Positions 16,137 to 24,639 of a DNA stretch of 64,000 nt are shown here, piece after piece (position 1 is the first letter of the stretch; every line of letters starts with the position of its first letter). Source of the stretch: JAUXFS01 sp963772635 (lineage in GTDB: Bacteria; Pseudomonadota; Alphaproteobacteria; Rhodospirillales; Defluviicoccaceae); assembly GCA_963772635.1 (NCBI GenBank), contig CAVYYK010000056.1, positions 1 through 64,000 on the forward strand, in the 5' to 3' direction. The translations under genes and the position numbers were made by a program. The notes below the pieces were generated by a model. It was not told the origin of the DNA, ran no database searches, and worked only from the letters and a program-made list of their open reading frames with translations.

Positions 16137-16166
16137 TGATCGACTTCCGCCGCGGATACGTATCGG
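16137..16166 (+). promoter_or_regulatory. Possible RpoE promoter of the adenylate cyclase gene
   Basis: TGATCG (16137-16142), 18 bases, TATCGG (16161-16166), facing the cyclase gene. Only 16 bases separate it from the opposite-facing gpx site. The last -35 base differs from the pattern. I rate it lower than the others, since the cyclase is not a known target of this sigma factor. Confidence 0.4.
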
Positions 16167-16240
16167 AAGCATCACCCACGAATTCGCGGCGGCGTACTCA
16201 CGCTCGCTCGCCGTGGAGATCGGACGGAAGTTCAAACCCG

Positions 16241-17701
16241 ATGAACCGCTACCTGGTGTCAATGGCGAGCCTGAGCGCCGTCGATCTCGTCATTACCGGC
16301 ATCTTCATCTTCTTGACCGGACGAACGGCGGTGGTGTTCGAAGACATCTCGGCCAACCTGGCGATTCTGGGATTGCTCAACACCGCCATCGGCGCGTGGC
16401 TGTTCTGGCCGATCCGTAACCACCTCCGCGATCGACGGAATGCGGACGCGGCACTGCGCCGCCTCCAGCGGTTGCCGGCGTGGTCGGCGATATCGGCGGC
16501 GGCGGTGACGCTGCTCTATTGTGGCGTCGCTTTTCTGCTCGGGGTGTTCACCCCCGATTCCCAGGCGCTCGATGCGTTGCCGCTGGCGACCAGGGTACTC
16601 GCGTTCGCCTGGTTTACCTTCGCCTACATGGTCTTCTACGCGTTCTACACGTATTTCCTGATCGGCGACGTCGCTTCGACGTTGCGCCGGAAACTGGAGC
16701 GGCCGGGCTTCCCCGCCCGCGCGTCGGGCGGTCGGATCGTCGTCAAGCTTATCGTCGTGTTCTGCGTGGTCGCGATCGTGCCCAACCTCCTGATCGTCGC
16801 CGATCTGACCGTGTTCAGCGGGCTACGGGCGGCCCAGGGCCTGAGCGTGAGCCAGACCGTCTTTCTCGACCTGTTCGCGTCGGTGTTTCTGGTCGGCGTA
16901 TCGCTAATCTTCGTGACCCGCAGCCTGACCCGTCCGGTGAACCAGCTGATGGATACGATGAAGGGAGTACGCAACGGTGATCTGGCGGTCCGGGCGCCGG
17001 TGGTCACCGACGACGAATTCGGCGTGCTCGCGGCGTCGTTCAACGCGATGATCGTTGCGGTGGAGGAGCGGGCGTTCATTCGCGACACGTTCGGCCGCTA
17101 CGTGCCCGACAGCGTTGCCGCCGCGCTCGTCGCCAGGCGTGGCCAGCTCGAACCGATCCTGACCACGGCGACGATCCTCTATGCCGATATAGCCGACTTC
17201 ACCCGCATCGCCGAGACCATGGAGCCCGCCCGGCTGGTCCGCATGCTCAACGAATATTTCTCGGCGGTGATCAAACCGGTCACCCGCCACGGCGGCGTCG
17301 TCAACCAGTTCCAGGGGGACGCGATGTTGGTCACCTTTAACGTTCCCCTCGAAGATCCCGACCATGCCGACCAGGCCGTCTCCGCCGCGATGGAAATGCT
17401 CGACATCGTCGCCGGGCGAACGTTCGCCGACGTCGACCTCCGGATCCGCGTCGGCATCAACACCGGAGAGGTGATCGCCGGGCCGGTCGGCTCGGGCGAC
17501 CGGGTCTCCTACACCGTCTACGGCGATGCGGTTAACTCGGCCGCGCGCCTGGAACAGCTGGGCAAGGAGTTTGGCGTTCCCGCCCTCGTTTCCGATGCCA
17601 CGGTCGCCCGCCTGAAGCGGTCCTATCCCCTGGAGGCGATCGGCGAAGTCCAGATCCGCGGCAAGGCCCAGGCGCTGACCGTCTACAAACTCGCCGCGTA
17701 G
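16241..17701 (+). CDS. Membrane-bound adenylate/guanylate cyclase with HAMP domain
   Basis: A class III nucleotide cyclase of 486 residues. The N-terminal ~230 residues hold about six membrane segments, followed by a HAMP linker (RSLTRPVNQLMDTMKGVRNG) and the catalytic domain. Metal-binding aspartates are in ILYADIADFTRIAE and FQGDAMLVTFN; VGINTGEVIAGPVGS and YGDAVNSAARLE are the other family blocks. It converts ATP (or GTP) to the cyclic nucleotide in response to a membrane signal. The start at 16241 is chosen because the membrane domain begins there; the frame is open upstream but runs over gpx. It is divergent from gpx. Confidence 0.88.
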   Translation: MNRYLVSMASLSAVDLVITGIFIFLTGRTAVVFEDISANLAILGLLNTAIGAWLFWPIRNHLRDRRNADAALRRLQRLPAWSAISAAAVTLLYCGVAFLLGVFTPDSQALDALPLATRVLAFAWFTFAYMVFYAFYTYFLIGDVASTLRRKLERPGFPARASGGRIVVKLIVVFCVVAIVPNLLIVADLTVFSGLRAAQGLSVSQTVFLDLFASVFLVGVSLIFVTRSLTRPVNQLMDTMKGVRNGDLAVRAPVVTDDEFGVLAASFNAMIVAVEERAFIRDTFGRYVPDSVAAALVARRGQLEPILTTATILYADIADFTRIAETMEPARLVRMLNEYFSAVIKPVTRHGGVVNQFQGDAMLVTFNVPLEDPDHADQAVSAAMEMLDIVAGRTFADVDLRIRVGINTGEVIAGPVGSGDRVSYTVYGDAVNSAARLEQLGKEFGVPALVSDATVARLKRSYPLEAIGEVQIRGKAQALTVYKLAA

Positions 17702-17790
17702 CTTTCCCCCCATCGGCTTCCCTAGAATGTCTCGATCAATCCATTGGCGGTGTGCGGCTGTAAAAAGCGGCGAAGAAACGAGTAGGAAGT

Positions 17791-18210
17791 ATGGAAGCGG
17801 TATTGACGACCACAGGGCTTTTCGCGACGGCATTGCTGTTCGGTGCGATGGCGTTCTTCTCGATGGTAATGGCGCCGTTGATCTTCACCAGGCTGGACGC
17901 CGAGACGGCGGGGCGGTTCATCCGGCAGGTGTTTCCCTGGTACTATCTCACCGTCATTACACTTGCCGGCATTGCGGCGTTATCCCTGACGTTTTCGCGC
18001 GTCCCGGATGCCGTCGCACTTGCTGCGGTCGCCGCCGTCGGCGTGATCGCACGACAGGTGCTGATGCCGAGGATCAACCGGGCAAAAGACGCGGCCGGCG
18101 GCGGCGAAGCGACGGCGCGGAAGCGATTCTCGCGGCTCCACCGGCTGAGCGTGTGGATCAACGCCGCCCAGATGATCGCCGTCGCGATCGTCCTCGCCCG
18201 TTTCGTTTGA
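17791..18210 (+). CDS. DUF4149 family membrane protein
   Basis: A 139-residue protein with four hydrophobic helices and the DUF4149 pattern: LFGAMAFFSMVMAPLIFTRLD early, then FIRQVFPWYYL, and a final LHRLSVWINAAQMIAVA. It probably sits in the inner membrane. Function is unknown. The next small gene follows 26 bases later on the same strand, so the two may be cotranscribed. Confidence 0.8.
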   Translation: MEAVLTTTGLFATALLFGAMAFFSMVMAPLIFTRLDAETAGRFIRQVFPWYYLTVITLAGIAALSLTFSRVPDAVALAAVAAVGVIARQVLMPRINRAKDAAGGGEATARKRFSRLHRLSVWINAAQMIAVAIVLARFV

Positions 18211-18236
18211 CCTTCATTCCAGAGAGGAGATTGCGC

Positions 18237-18566
18237 ATGGCCACCCGTCTTCCCTACACCGCCAACACTGCGACCGGCGAACGGTTCGACATCACCTTCC
18301 CCCTCCATCCGCAGACGGCCTCGCCGATGCGCGTGTCGCAATTGGTCACCGCCGTTCTCGAGGCGCTCGACCGAGAAGTGACGCTCGAGCCGACGACGAG
18401 CAACGGCGACGTCCTTCAGGCTATGGCGATGGCTCTGGCGATCCGCGCAACGATGATCGAGGTTCCCAAGCCGACGACCGACCGGCTGGCGGCCCAATTG
18501 GTGAGCACGGCGTTGACGGCGATGAACGACGCCGATCGTCGCTATGTCCACGTCGGTCACGCCTGA
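18237..18566 (+). CDS. Conserved-looking hypothetical protein
   Basis: A 109-residue soluble protein starting MATRLPYTANTATGERFDIT, with a strong AGAGAGGAGA ribosome-binding site just upstream. The second half is two or three amphipathic helices (VSQLVTAVLEALDREVTL; LQAMAMALAIRATMI). I cannot name a family; the fold is likely all-helical. It lies between DUF4149 and DUF2237 genes on the same strand. Confidence 0.6.
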   Translation: MATRLPYTANTATGERFDITFPLHPQTASPMRVSQLVTAVLEALDREVTLEPTTSNGDVLQAMAMALAIRATMIEVPKPTTDRLAAQLVSTALTAMNDADRRYVHVGHA

Positions 18567-18583
18567 TTGGATTGGGGTCCCGG

Positions 18584-18961
18584 ATGCTGAATACGGATAA
18601 CGCGACGATGGCTGAGGATCGGAACGTATTCGGCGAGCCGTTGGCGACATGCGGTACGTCGCCGATGACCGGGTTCCTCCGCACCGGCTGCCGGCCCGCA
18701 GGACGTGGGCGCCCACTTGGTTTGCGCACAGATGACCGAGCGTCTCGCCTTTCGCGATCGATGCACGACGACAACCCTGGTTCCGGCCTTCGGGTTTCCC
18801 GGGTTAAACCGGCCGATCGATGGTGCCTGTGCGTCGGCCGGTGGAAAGAAGCTCTCGACGTGGGCATGGCGCCGCCCGTCGTCCTGACCGCCACCCATGA
18901 ACGTGTGCTCGATTACGTAGCCTTGGCGGATCTCAAAAAGTTCGCCATCGATCTGTCCTAA
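18584..18961 (+). pseudogene. DUF2237 family protein with two compensating frame breaks
   Basis: DUF2237 proteins are short, soluble and of unknown role, and have three signature blocks. All three are present but in two frames: RNVFGEPLATCGTSPMTGF at the start, then, in the +1-shifted frame, VGAHLVCAQMTERLAF and TTLVPAFGFPGL (about 18700-18810), then back in the first frame PADRWCLCVGRWKEALD and ATHERVLDYVALADLKK to the stop. Two indels of opposite effect (near 18695 and 18815) are needed. The terminal reading is so well kept that recent decay or an assembly error is likelier than old loss. Confidence 0.75.
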
Positions 18962-19186
18962 GGGGAGATCTGACCAGGTCGCGGACTCATAAACGCGAAG
19001 TCACAGACGGTACGTTGCGACTTTGACGAATGTGAGGAAGTTGGCGGCGCGCTCCTTGGCCCGCGTTGCGCTCCGGCGGCACTGCTCGATGCGGTCGAAG
19101 AGCGCTCGACCGGATTTTGGTAGCAATAGAGGTACGGATTGAAGCAGATCGGATCTCTTCGATTGCCGGAGCGTACGCACTGCCTA

Positions 19187-19900
19187 TTAGCCACTGGTGA
19201 TCAAAGCGAAGGCGACGGGGGCGAGAGCCATGGTGAGTAGCGCATTCAGGATCATTCCGACACTGGCGAAAGCGCCGGCCGTCTCAGAAATCTGGAAGGC
19301 GCGCGCCGTGCCGATCGCGTGAGAGGCCACACCCAGGGCGAACCCCTTCGCGCGATCGTCCCTTACCCCGCCGAGTTCGAGGATGAGTGGGCCGAACGCG
19401 CCGCCGAACATGCCTGTCGAGATCACGATCACGGCAGTGAGGCCTGCAACGCCTCCGAGGCGCTCGGACACCTTGACCGCAACCGCCGTCGTTGCGGATT
19501 TCGGCGCGATCGTCGCGACAAGGTCATCACCGACGCCCATAACTGCCGGCAGGGCCAGGGCGGTACCCAGTGCCACTGTCGAGCCGACTACGAGGGCCGT
19601 AACCAGCGGGAGCCCCGACTTTCGGATCAACGAAAACTGACGGCAGAGCGGAACGGCGAGCAGCACGATCAGTAGAGCGAGGGCTTCATCGATTGGCTGC
19701 GCCTGCCGGAGGTAGTCCTCATAGGAGATCCCTAGGACGATGAGGATGCCGGCGAGGACCGTGGTCGCGATCAGAACCGGGTGGAGGAGGGCTGGTTTCC
19801 CCGTTCTCTGCCAGAGTATTTCTGCCGAGGCATAAGCCGCTACGGTAAGGCAGACGGCGAAAAGTGGTTGGCGTTCGAATGACGAGATCCAGTCCATCAC
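19187..19900 (-). CDS. lrgB: LrgB/CidB-family membrane protein
   Basis: A 237-residue inner-membrane protein with seven to eight hydrophobic segments. LrgB marks are SYEDYLRQAQPIDEALALL, the conserved IAPKSATTAVAVKVSERLGG loop, and ALGVASHAIGTARAF. It works with LrgA, whose gene overlaps its start by ATGA. The pair has been described as holin-like modulators of cell lysis and, more recently, as carriers for small organic acids. No sign of specific control is seen upstream. Confidence 0.88.
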   Translation of the reverse strand: MMDWISSFERQPLFAVCLTVAAYASAEILWQRTGKPALLHPVLIATTVLAGILIVLGISYEDYLRQAQPIDEALALLIVLLAVPLCRQFSLIRKSGLPLVTALVVGSTVALGTALALPAVMGVGDDLVATIAPKSATTAVAVKVSERLGGVAGLTAVIVISTGMFGGAFGPLILELGGVRDDRAKGFALGVASHAIGTARAFQISETAGAFASVGMILNALLTMALAPVAFALITSG

Positions 19901-20253
19901 GCTTGGGCCTCTTCGGTGATCCGCCGCATCAAGGCCTGTGAGATGAGTCCTGTGATCAGGATGGTCACACCCGTTCCGAAGACGATGGCTACCGTGACGT
20001 GGATCCAGGCGAAGGCGAGAACATCGAGGCTTGCAATGACACCGACCGCCGCGGGCACGAAGAACAGGGGAAAGTATGGGGCGGCGAAGTCGAAGAGTTC
20101 CTCCGATCCCTTGTCCGGTCCTCCGCGGATCGCGAACGCAGCCGTGAGGGCGGCGAGGCCGAGTGCAGCCCCTGGGATCGGTAGGGCGAAGATTTCGGCG
20201 ATCGCGTCACCTAAAATGAGTAGAATGAGCACGATGGCTGCTGAGCGGGTCAT
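19897..20253 (-). CDS. lrgA: LrgA/CidA-family membrane protein
   Basis: A 118-residue protein with four hydrophobic helices in the holin-like CidA/LrgA pattern (GDAIAEIFALPIPGAALGL, then FAAPYFPLFFVPAAVGVI). It is the first gene of a two-gene operon with lrgB. The divergent neighbour is a TetR gene 260 bases away, which could regulate the pair, although no operator is visible. Confidence 0.87.
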   Translation of the reverse strand: MTRSAAIVLILLILGDAIAEIFALPIPGAALGLAALTAAFAIRGGPDKGSEELFDFAAPYFPLFFVPAAVGVIASLDVLAFAWIHVTVAIVFGTGVTILITGLISQALMRRITEEAQA

Positions 20254-20510
20254 TGCAACGGTCTCCGTTTACCTTCAGAGCAGGGTCGACAGGAAAACGC
20301 CGAGCCGCGCAAGGGGAACTTCCGCTCGAACTGCGCGGCGGCATTGGTGGGCGCTGCCGGTCTGCCCTCCAACGCCCTGAAGGCGCTGATGGTGCAGGAG
20401 CGCATGCGGGCGACAATCAGGGTCATGTTGTCCTCCGGCAGGCTTAGAGATTTGGGATGGTCGCACGATTGCGGCTGCCATCCAATTCACTACTCGGTAT
20501 ACTCTCGGCC

Positions 20511-21082
20511 ATGCCCCGCCGCGCCTGCGAGAACTTCGTCGCCGCATCGTCGAAAGCGCCTACCAGCTTTTCTACCGCGAGGGCTTCCAGCGGGCCGGCG
20601 TCGACGCAGTGGCCGAGACGGCGGGCGTCACCAAGCGCACGCTCTACAACCACTTCCCATCGAAGGACGCCTTGATCGCCGAGGTGCTGGAGGCGCAGGC
20701 AGACTTGGCCGGGGCCGAGATCCGGCGCTGGTGCGGCCAGGACTCGGCGACGCCGGAGGAGCTGGTCGGCGGCATCTTCGCTGGGCTCCGCCGCTGGGCG
20801 CGGATGCCGGGCTGGCGCGGCTCGGGCTTCACACGGGCGGCGATGGAGCTGGCCTGGGCGCCCGGGCACCCGGCGCGCTGGGCTGCCGCGGCGCAGAAGC
20901 AGTCGGTTGAGCAGATGTTGGCCGAGGCGTTAGCCGGGGCAGGCGCCGCCAGCCCCGCGCGCCTCGCCCGCGAGCTTGTCCTGCTGATCGAGGGCGCGAG
21001 CGTGCTCCGGTTGATCCACGGCGACGAGGCTTGGTTCGATGCGGCCGAGGCGGCCGCCCTGGCGCTGGCGCGAGGCCAGTGA
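20511..21082 (+). pseudogene. TetR-family regulator, frame break in the N-terminus
   Basis: The HTH reads well from about 20536: RRRIVESAYQLFYREGF, then VDAVAETAGVTKRTLYNHF, as in TetR repressors, followed by a ligand domain with REL VLLIEGASVLRLIHG near the end. In that frame no start codon exists before a GTG inside the HTH (20609). The only sensible ATG (20511, MPRRAC) is one frame off, so an indel between 20520 and 20536 must be assumed. It is divergent from lrgAB and about 260 bases away, a typical place for a local repressor. Confidence 0.7.
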
Positions 21083-21178
21083 TCGAGCTTGGTGTGACCT
21101 AAAGGCAAATCGATCCGGCAATCGAAGCTGTTAAGATCTCCGATAGTCCACCGAAATCGGACATCGGCCGGTCGTGGT

Positions 21179-21761
21179 TCATGAGTACACGTCATATTCG
21201 CTTTCGCGGTACAGGCTGAGCCTCGCCACGGCGAGATCCGCCGCGAACGCTCGTCCGATGGCGACCAGGCCGAGACGACGCAGGCGGCTGATGTCCAGCG
21301 GCGCTGTCAACCGATGGGGCGCGAACGCGTGGAATGGTAATTTGATCTCGTGCCAGCGCGGTTCGGCGACGAAGCCCGTTCGGTAGGACTGCCACGGGCG
21401 GACGCAGTCGGCTGTGCGGAGATGCAGGCCGTAGTGCTCGCCGTTGCCACGGATTTCCAGCGAGAGGCCTCGGTAAGTCCGACGCATCGAAGGTCGCGCC
21501 GTCCGCGGCGAGGTCGAGCGCCATCTGGATGAACCCGCCGTCATTGTCGAGGCGGACGTCGCCGGTCAGCCGCAGGCAGCGCCGGCCGTCGATCTCGGCC
21601 GGCACCACGCTTTCCCGCGAGACGCCGCCCATGACCCGGTCGCTGAACCCGCGCCATCGGGTGCCGAGCGCGGACACCAGATCGTCGCCACCGAAATCGT
21701 CCAACAAAAGGTCAGACGGGGGCCAAACGCGGGGGTCTTTGATTTCTGAGGCCGGGTTCAT
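21179..21761 (-). pseudogene. CIA30-family protein with one frame break
   Basis: Similar to complex I intermediate-associated protein 30 (NADH:ubiquinone oxidoreductase assembly) family. In bacteria these are small beta-sandwich proteins of unclear role. The first half LLLDDFGGDDLVSALGTRW and SDRVMGGVSRESV, ending MALDLAADGATFDASD, is in one frame. The second half YRGLSLEIRGNGEHYGLHLR and WQSYRTGFVAEPRWHEIKLP is in another, joined by an indel near 21485. It follows folE with 17 bases between them, so it is likely cotranscribed with it. Confidence 0.75.
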
Positions 21762-21778
21762 GGGCGGGCGTGGGCCTG

Positions 21779-22414
21779 TCAGGCGCGATTGGTCGGACTG
21801 CCGATCATCGCCAGGAACTCGCGCCGCGTCATGGCGTCGTCGCGGAACGCGCCGAGCATGCGGCTGGTGACCATGCTGACCCCCGGCTTGTGCACGCCGC
21901 GCGTGGTCATGCACTGATGGGCCGCCTCGACGACCACGGCGACACCCCGCGGCTGCAGCTCGGCATTGATGGCGTTGGCGATCTGGGCGGTCATCTTCTC
22001 CTGGATCTGCAGCCGCTTGGCGTAGGCCTCGACCACACGGGCCAACTTGGAGATGCCGACGACGCGGCTGTCCGGCAGATAGCCTACGTGCGCCTTGCCG
22101 ATGATCGGCACCATGTGATGTTCGCAGTGGCTCTCGAAGGTGATGTCGCGGAGCAGCACCATCTCGTCGTAGCCGTCGGTCTCCTCGAAGGTCCGCCGCA
22201 GGAGCGCGGCCGGGTCTTCGTCGTACCCGGAGAAGAACTCCTCGTAGGAGCGCACCACCCGCCCCGGGGTGCCGAGCAGGCCCTCCCGCTGCGGATCGTC
22301 GCCGGCCCAGCGCAGCAACACCCGCACCGCGTCCTCGGCCTCGTCGCGGGTCGGCCGCGCGGGGCTCATTGCCTCGTCGAATTCGGGAATGACAACTCGG
22401 GCCGGTGCGTTCAT
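21779..22414 (-). CDS. folE: GTP cyclohydrolase I
   Basis: First enzyme of folate and pterin synthesis, making dihydroneopterin triphosphate from GTP; 211 residues. Zinc and active-site residues are visible: ESHCEHHMVPIIGKAHVGYL at residues 94-113, SKLARVVEAYAKRLQIQEK, and AAHQCMTTRGV. The gene is intact with an ordinary length. The regulon-type site at 22508-22537 suggests an extra stress-induced supply of pterins, which could feed photolyase antenna or reduced-pterin pools. It sits directly opposite the LOV photoreceptor gene. Confidence 0.95.
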   Translation of the reverse strand: MNAPARVVIPEFDEAMSPARPTRDEAEDAVRVLLRWAGDDPQREGLLGTPGRVVRSYEEFFSGYDEDPAALLRRTFEETDGYDEMVLLRDITFESHCEHHMVPIIGKAHVGYLPDSRVVGISKLARVVEAYAKRLQIQEKMTAQIANAINAELQPRGVAVVVEAAHQCMTTRGVHKPGVSMVTSRMLGAFRDDAMTRREFLAMIGSPTNRA

Positions 22415-22507
22415 GGGTGGGATCCTCTCATCGTGCTCTGTTGATGCCGTCGGAGGCTTTGCTTCTCGAACCCCCTGGAAGTGGCATGCGATATCGCGCT
22501 GCCATTT

Positions 22508-22537
22508 CCCTTACGGTCACGGCTCGGGTTCGGATCT
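22508..22537 (-). promoter_or_regulatory. Putative RpoE promoter of folE
   Basis: Minus strand AGATCC (22537-22532), 18 bases, TAAGGG (22513-22508). The -35 box equals that of the SDR-photolyase site, and the -10 is the second best TAAG match in the window. The leader to the folE ATG would be about 85 bases. Confidence 0.5.
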
Positions 22538-22632
22538 CTTTGTTTCAATGCCCGCAGCACCCGCAGGCTATGTTGTCTTGATGGGTGGAAAGGGGCATGA
22601 TCGTCTGACCTGAGAGAGGGAGTATCCAGCCA

Positions 22633-23055
22633 ATGACGGTCCGCGGACACGGCGACGCTTCGAAGGCGGCTTTGCTCGCCGACGACGAGCGTGAGAAGAG
22701 CGTGGTCATCTCCGATCCCGCGCGACCCGACACGCCAATCATTTTCGTCAGCGACGAATTCGAGAGACAGACCGGCTATCCGCCCGAGGAGGTGCTTGGC
22801 CGCAATTGCCGGTTTCTGCAGGGGCCGGAAACCGACCCGAAGGCCGTCCAGGCGATCCGCGACGCCTTGGCGACCGAGACCGAAATCACCATCGATATCC
22901 TCAACTACCGCAAGGACGGCAGCAAGTTCTGGAACCGTCTCCGCATCCGGCCGCTGTTCGATGACAAGGGCAAGCTGCAGTACTTCGCCGGTGCGCAGAA
23001 CCCGATCCCTGCCGAGGATGTCCGGCCCTATCCGATCGAGGCTGTCTTCGACTAG
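22633..23055 (+). CDS. Short LOV (blue-light) photoreceptor protein
   Basis: A 140-residue PAS protein of the short-LOV type with no effector domain. It contains the flavin-adduct motif GRNCRFLQG (Cys near residue 59), preceded by IIFVSDEFERQTGYPPEEVL and followed by NYRKDGSKFWNRLRIRPL, the pair of conserved Asn residues that hold FMN. Such short LOV proteins dimerise through their terminal helices and signal by contact with partners. It is divergent from folE, in a block of photolyase-linked genes. It is likely a light sensor for this block, though no partner can be named. Confidence 0.9.
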   Translation: MTVRGHGDASKAALLADDEREKSVVISDPARPDTPIIFVSDEFERQTGYPPEEVLGRNCRFLQGPETDPKAVQAIRDALATETEITIDILNYRKDGSKFWNRLRIRPLFDDKGKLQYFAGAQNPIPAEDVRPYPIEAVFD

Positions 23056-23206
23056 TCGGACGCGCATTCCCTGCGCCCTGGCTCCGCAACGGCATTGAGA
23101 CGAACGTCAGTCACGCTGGCTCGGGACTGCTGAACCGGCAGGGGCGCGCGCTCGTACCAGTTTCGAAAAACATCTGTATCTATCCGCCCGACGGAGTTCG
23201 TCTTTG

Positions 23207-23689
23207 ATGACGTTCGAAAGTGCGTCGCATGTGTCTCTTCCAACTGCAGCCGTGGTGCTTGGCGGAGCCGGTGCCGTTCCATTTGTCGTCCTCGCCGTCA
23301 CCGCCTGTGTCGCCGCGGAAGGTGTTGCCATCGTTTCGAGTGAAGCGGTTGTTACCTACGGCGCGGTGATCCTGTCCTTCATCGGCGGCGCCCACTGGGG
23401 GTTCGCCAGCGGCAGCGTGGCAGGTGGTCACGCGCCGGCGGCGGGACGGCTATTTACGGCAAGCGTGGTGCCGTCGTTGGTCGGTTGGGTGGCGCTGATG
23501 CTTCCGACGCCGTGGTCGGCCGCCGTGCTGGGCATCGCGTTCGTTGCCTTATTGCCTCTCGACCGCTGGGCATGGATGCGATCGTTGACGCCGAATTGGT
23601 GGATGCGCCTGCGACTGCCGTTGTCCGCAGCCGTTGCTACCTCGCTGTTCGTCACGTGTGCTGCCACGCTCCTGCGGTTCGGATCCTGA
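23207..23689 (+). CDS. DUF3429 family membrane protein
   Basis: A 160-residue membrane protein with five hydrophobic segments and the DUF3429 pattern VVTYGAVILSFIGGAHWGFA, then VVPSLVGWVALMLP. The ATG at 23207 is used; a TTG one codon earlier is also possible. The family is often encoded beside photolyase genes in alpha- and gammaproteobacteria, and here a photolyase relic and DUF2256 follow at once. Function is unknown. Confidence 0.82.
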   Translation: MTFESASHVSLPTAAVVLGGAGAVPFVVLAVTACVAAEGVAIVSSEAVVTYGAVILSFIGGAHWGFASGSVAGGHAPAAGRLFTASVVPSLVGWVALMLPTPWSAAVLGIAFVALLPLDRWAWMRSLTPNWWMRLRLPLSAAVATSLFVTCAATLLRFGS

Positions 23690-23713
23690 CCGATCCAAGA
23701 ACACGCTGCCGCG

Positions 23714-23785
23714 AGTGTTCAACCCGTCTGGTTCAAACGCGATCTGCGGACCGTCGACCACGCACCGTTGTCGGGAGCCACCCAC
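23714..23785 (+). pseudogene. N-terminal relic of a second cryptochrome/photolyase
   Basis: In the frame starting GTC TGG at 23726 the DNA reads VWFKRDLRTVDHAPLSGAT, the signature start of classical photolyases and cryptochromes. The reading loses similarity within about 25 residues, and the same DNA then becomes the DUF2256 gene. About 95% of the gene is missing, so this is a deletion scar, not a frameshift. DUF2256 is normally found next to such a photolyase, so the deletion removed its partner. Confidence 0.6.
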
Positions 23786-23829
23786 CGCGGGCGTGAGCAA
23801 CGCGACCTCGATTCTTGGCGCGACACCGC

Positions 23830-24000
23830 ATGCCCCGCAGATCCCTGGTACTTTCGAAAGCCTGTCCGACCTGCGACCGGCCGTACGATTGGCGCCGCAA
23901 GTGGTCCAGGGTTTGGGACGAAATCAGGTACGGCTCGGAGCGTTGTCGCCGGCACCATCGTCAGGTGAAAACGCCGTATCCTCGGTCGGCGCCTCACTGA
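23830..24000 (+). CDS. DUF2256 small zinc-ribbon-like protein
   Basis: A 56-residue basic protein with the DUF2256 pattern: SKACPTCDRPYDWRRKWSRV, then WDEIRYGSERCRRHHR. The CxxC and the later single Cys resemble a degenerate zinc knuckle; the usual YCSERCR has become YGSERCR, so one ligand is lost. The family is encoded beside photolyase genes. A TTG five codons earlier could also serve as start. The stop overlaps the opposite-strand SDR gene by seven bases. Confidence 0.7.
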   Translation: MPRRSLVLSKACPTCDRPYDWRRKWSRVWDEIRYGSERCRRHHRQVKTPYPRSAPH

Positions 24001-24635
24001 ATCAAGACGGGCGTCTTGCCCAGGTATTGGTCGTTATCAATTTGCTTGACCAGGAAGTCGGCGACGTCGGCGCGCGAAATGAAACCACAGTGCCAATCGT
24101 CGGGATTGTCCAACGCCCGATAGCGGCCGGTCTTCGGCCCGCGGGTGAGGATGCCGGGGCGGGCGATCATCCAGTCGAGCTTGCTGTTGCGGATGATCCG
24201 CTCCTGCACGTCCTTGTCGTCGTAAACACGCCCGAGGAACAGGCGAAAGGCGGTGTTGTAGAGGACGCCGCCGCGACCGCGGCTGTCACCGGCGCCAAGG
24301 CCGGTGACGCAGATCAGCCGCCGGACGCCGGTTTCCTCCATCGCCGCGACGAGGACGCGGGTCGCGTCGGAGAACAGTCGAACCGGTTTGAACAGGAATT
24401 CCGGCCCGGCGGTGACCCCGAGGGTCTGGATCACGACATCGATGCCCGCGAGCGCCTGGGTGACGGCGTTCGCGTCCAAGGCGTCCCCCGTCACCGTTTG
24501 CAGGTTTGGTTGGCGGACGGGAATGCGCACCGCCGAGCGGGCCATCGCCCGCACCGTATGCCCCGCCTTGAGCGCGCACTTGACCGTTTCCAGGCCAATC
24601 CCCTTGCTCGCACCGATGATCAACACGGTTGCCAT
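23994..24635 (-). CDS. NAD(P)-binding atypical SDR (NmrA/YwnB-like)
   Basis: A 213-residue Rossmann protein starting with MATVLIIGASKGIGLETVK, with VTGDALDANAV and the GLGAGDSRGRGG loop typical of the NAD(P)H-binding (PF13460) family. No classical YxxxK is seen; members may sense the NADP redox state or reduce quinones. It is third and last in the ubiG-renalase-SDR operon, 4 bases after renalase. Its end overlaps the DUF2256 stop on the other strand. Confidence 0.85.
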   Translation of the reverse strand: MATVLIIGASKGIGLETVKCALKAGHTVRAMARSAVRIPVRQPNLQTVTGDALDANAVTQALAGIDVVIQTLGVTAGPEFLFKPVRLFSDATRVLVAAMEETGVRRLICVTGLGAGDSRGRGGVLYNTAFRLFLGRVYDDKDVQERIIRNSKLDWMIARPGILTRGPKTGRYRALDNPDDWHCGFISRADVADFLVKQIDNDQYLGKTPVLIQ

Positions 24636-24639
24636 CTCG

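Noticed and set aside
22415..22632. Possible RpoE site in front of the LOV gene (TGATGC or TGATCG with N18)
   Set aside because: The -10 hexamers at 18 bases (TCGAAC and GTATCC) do not start with TA, and one would overlap the start codon.
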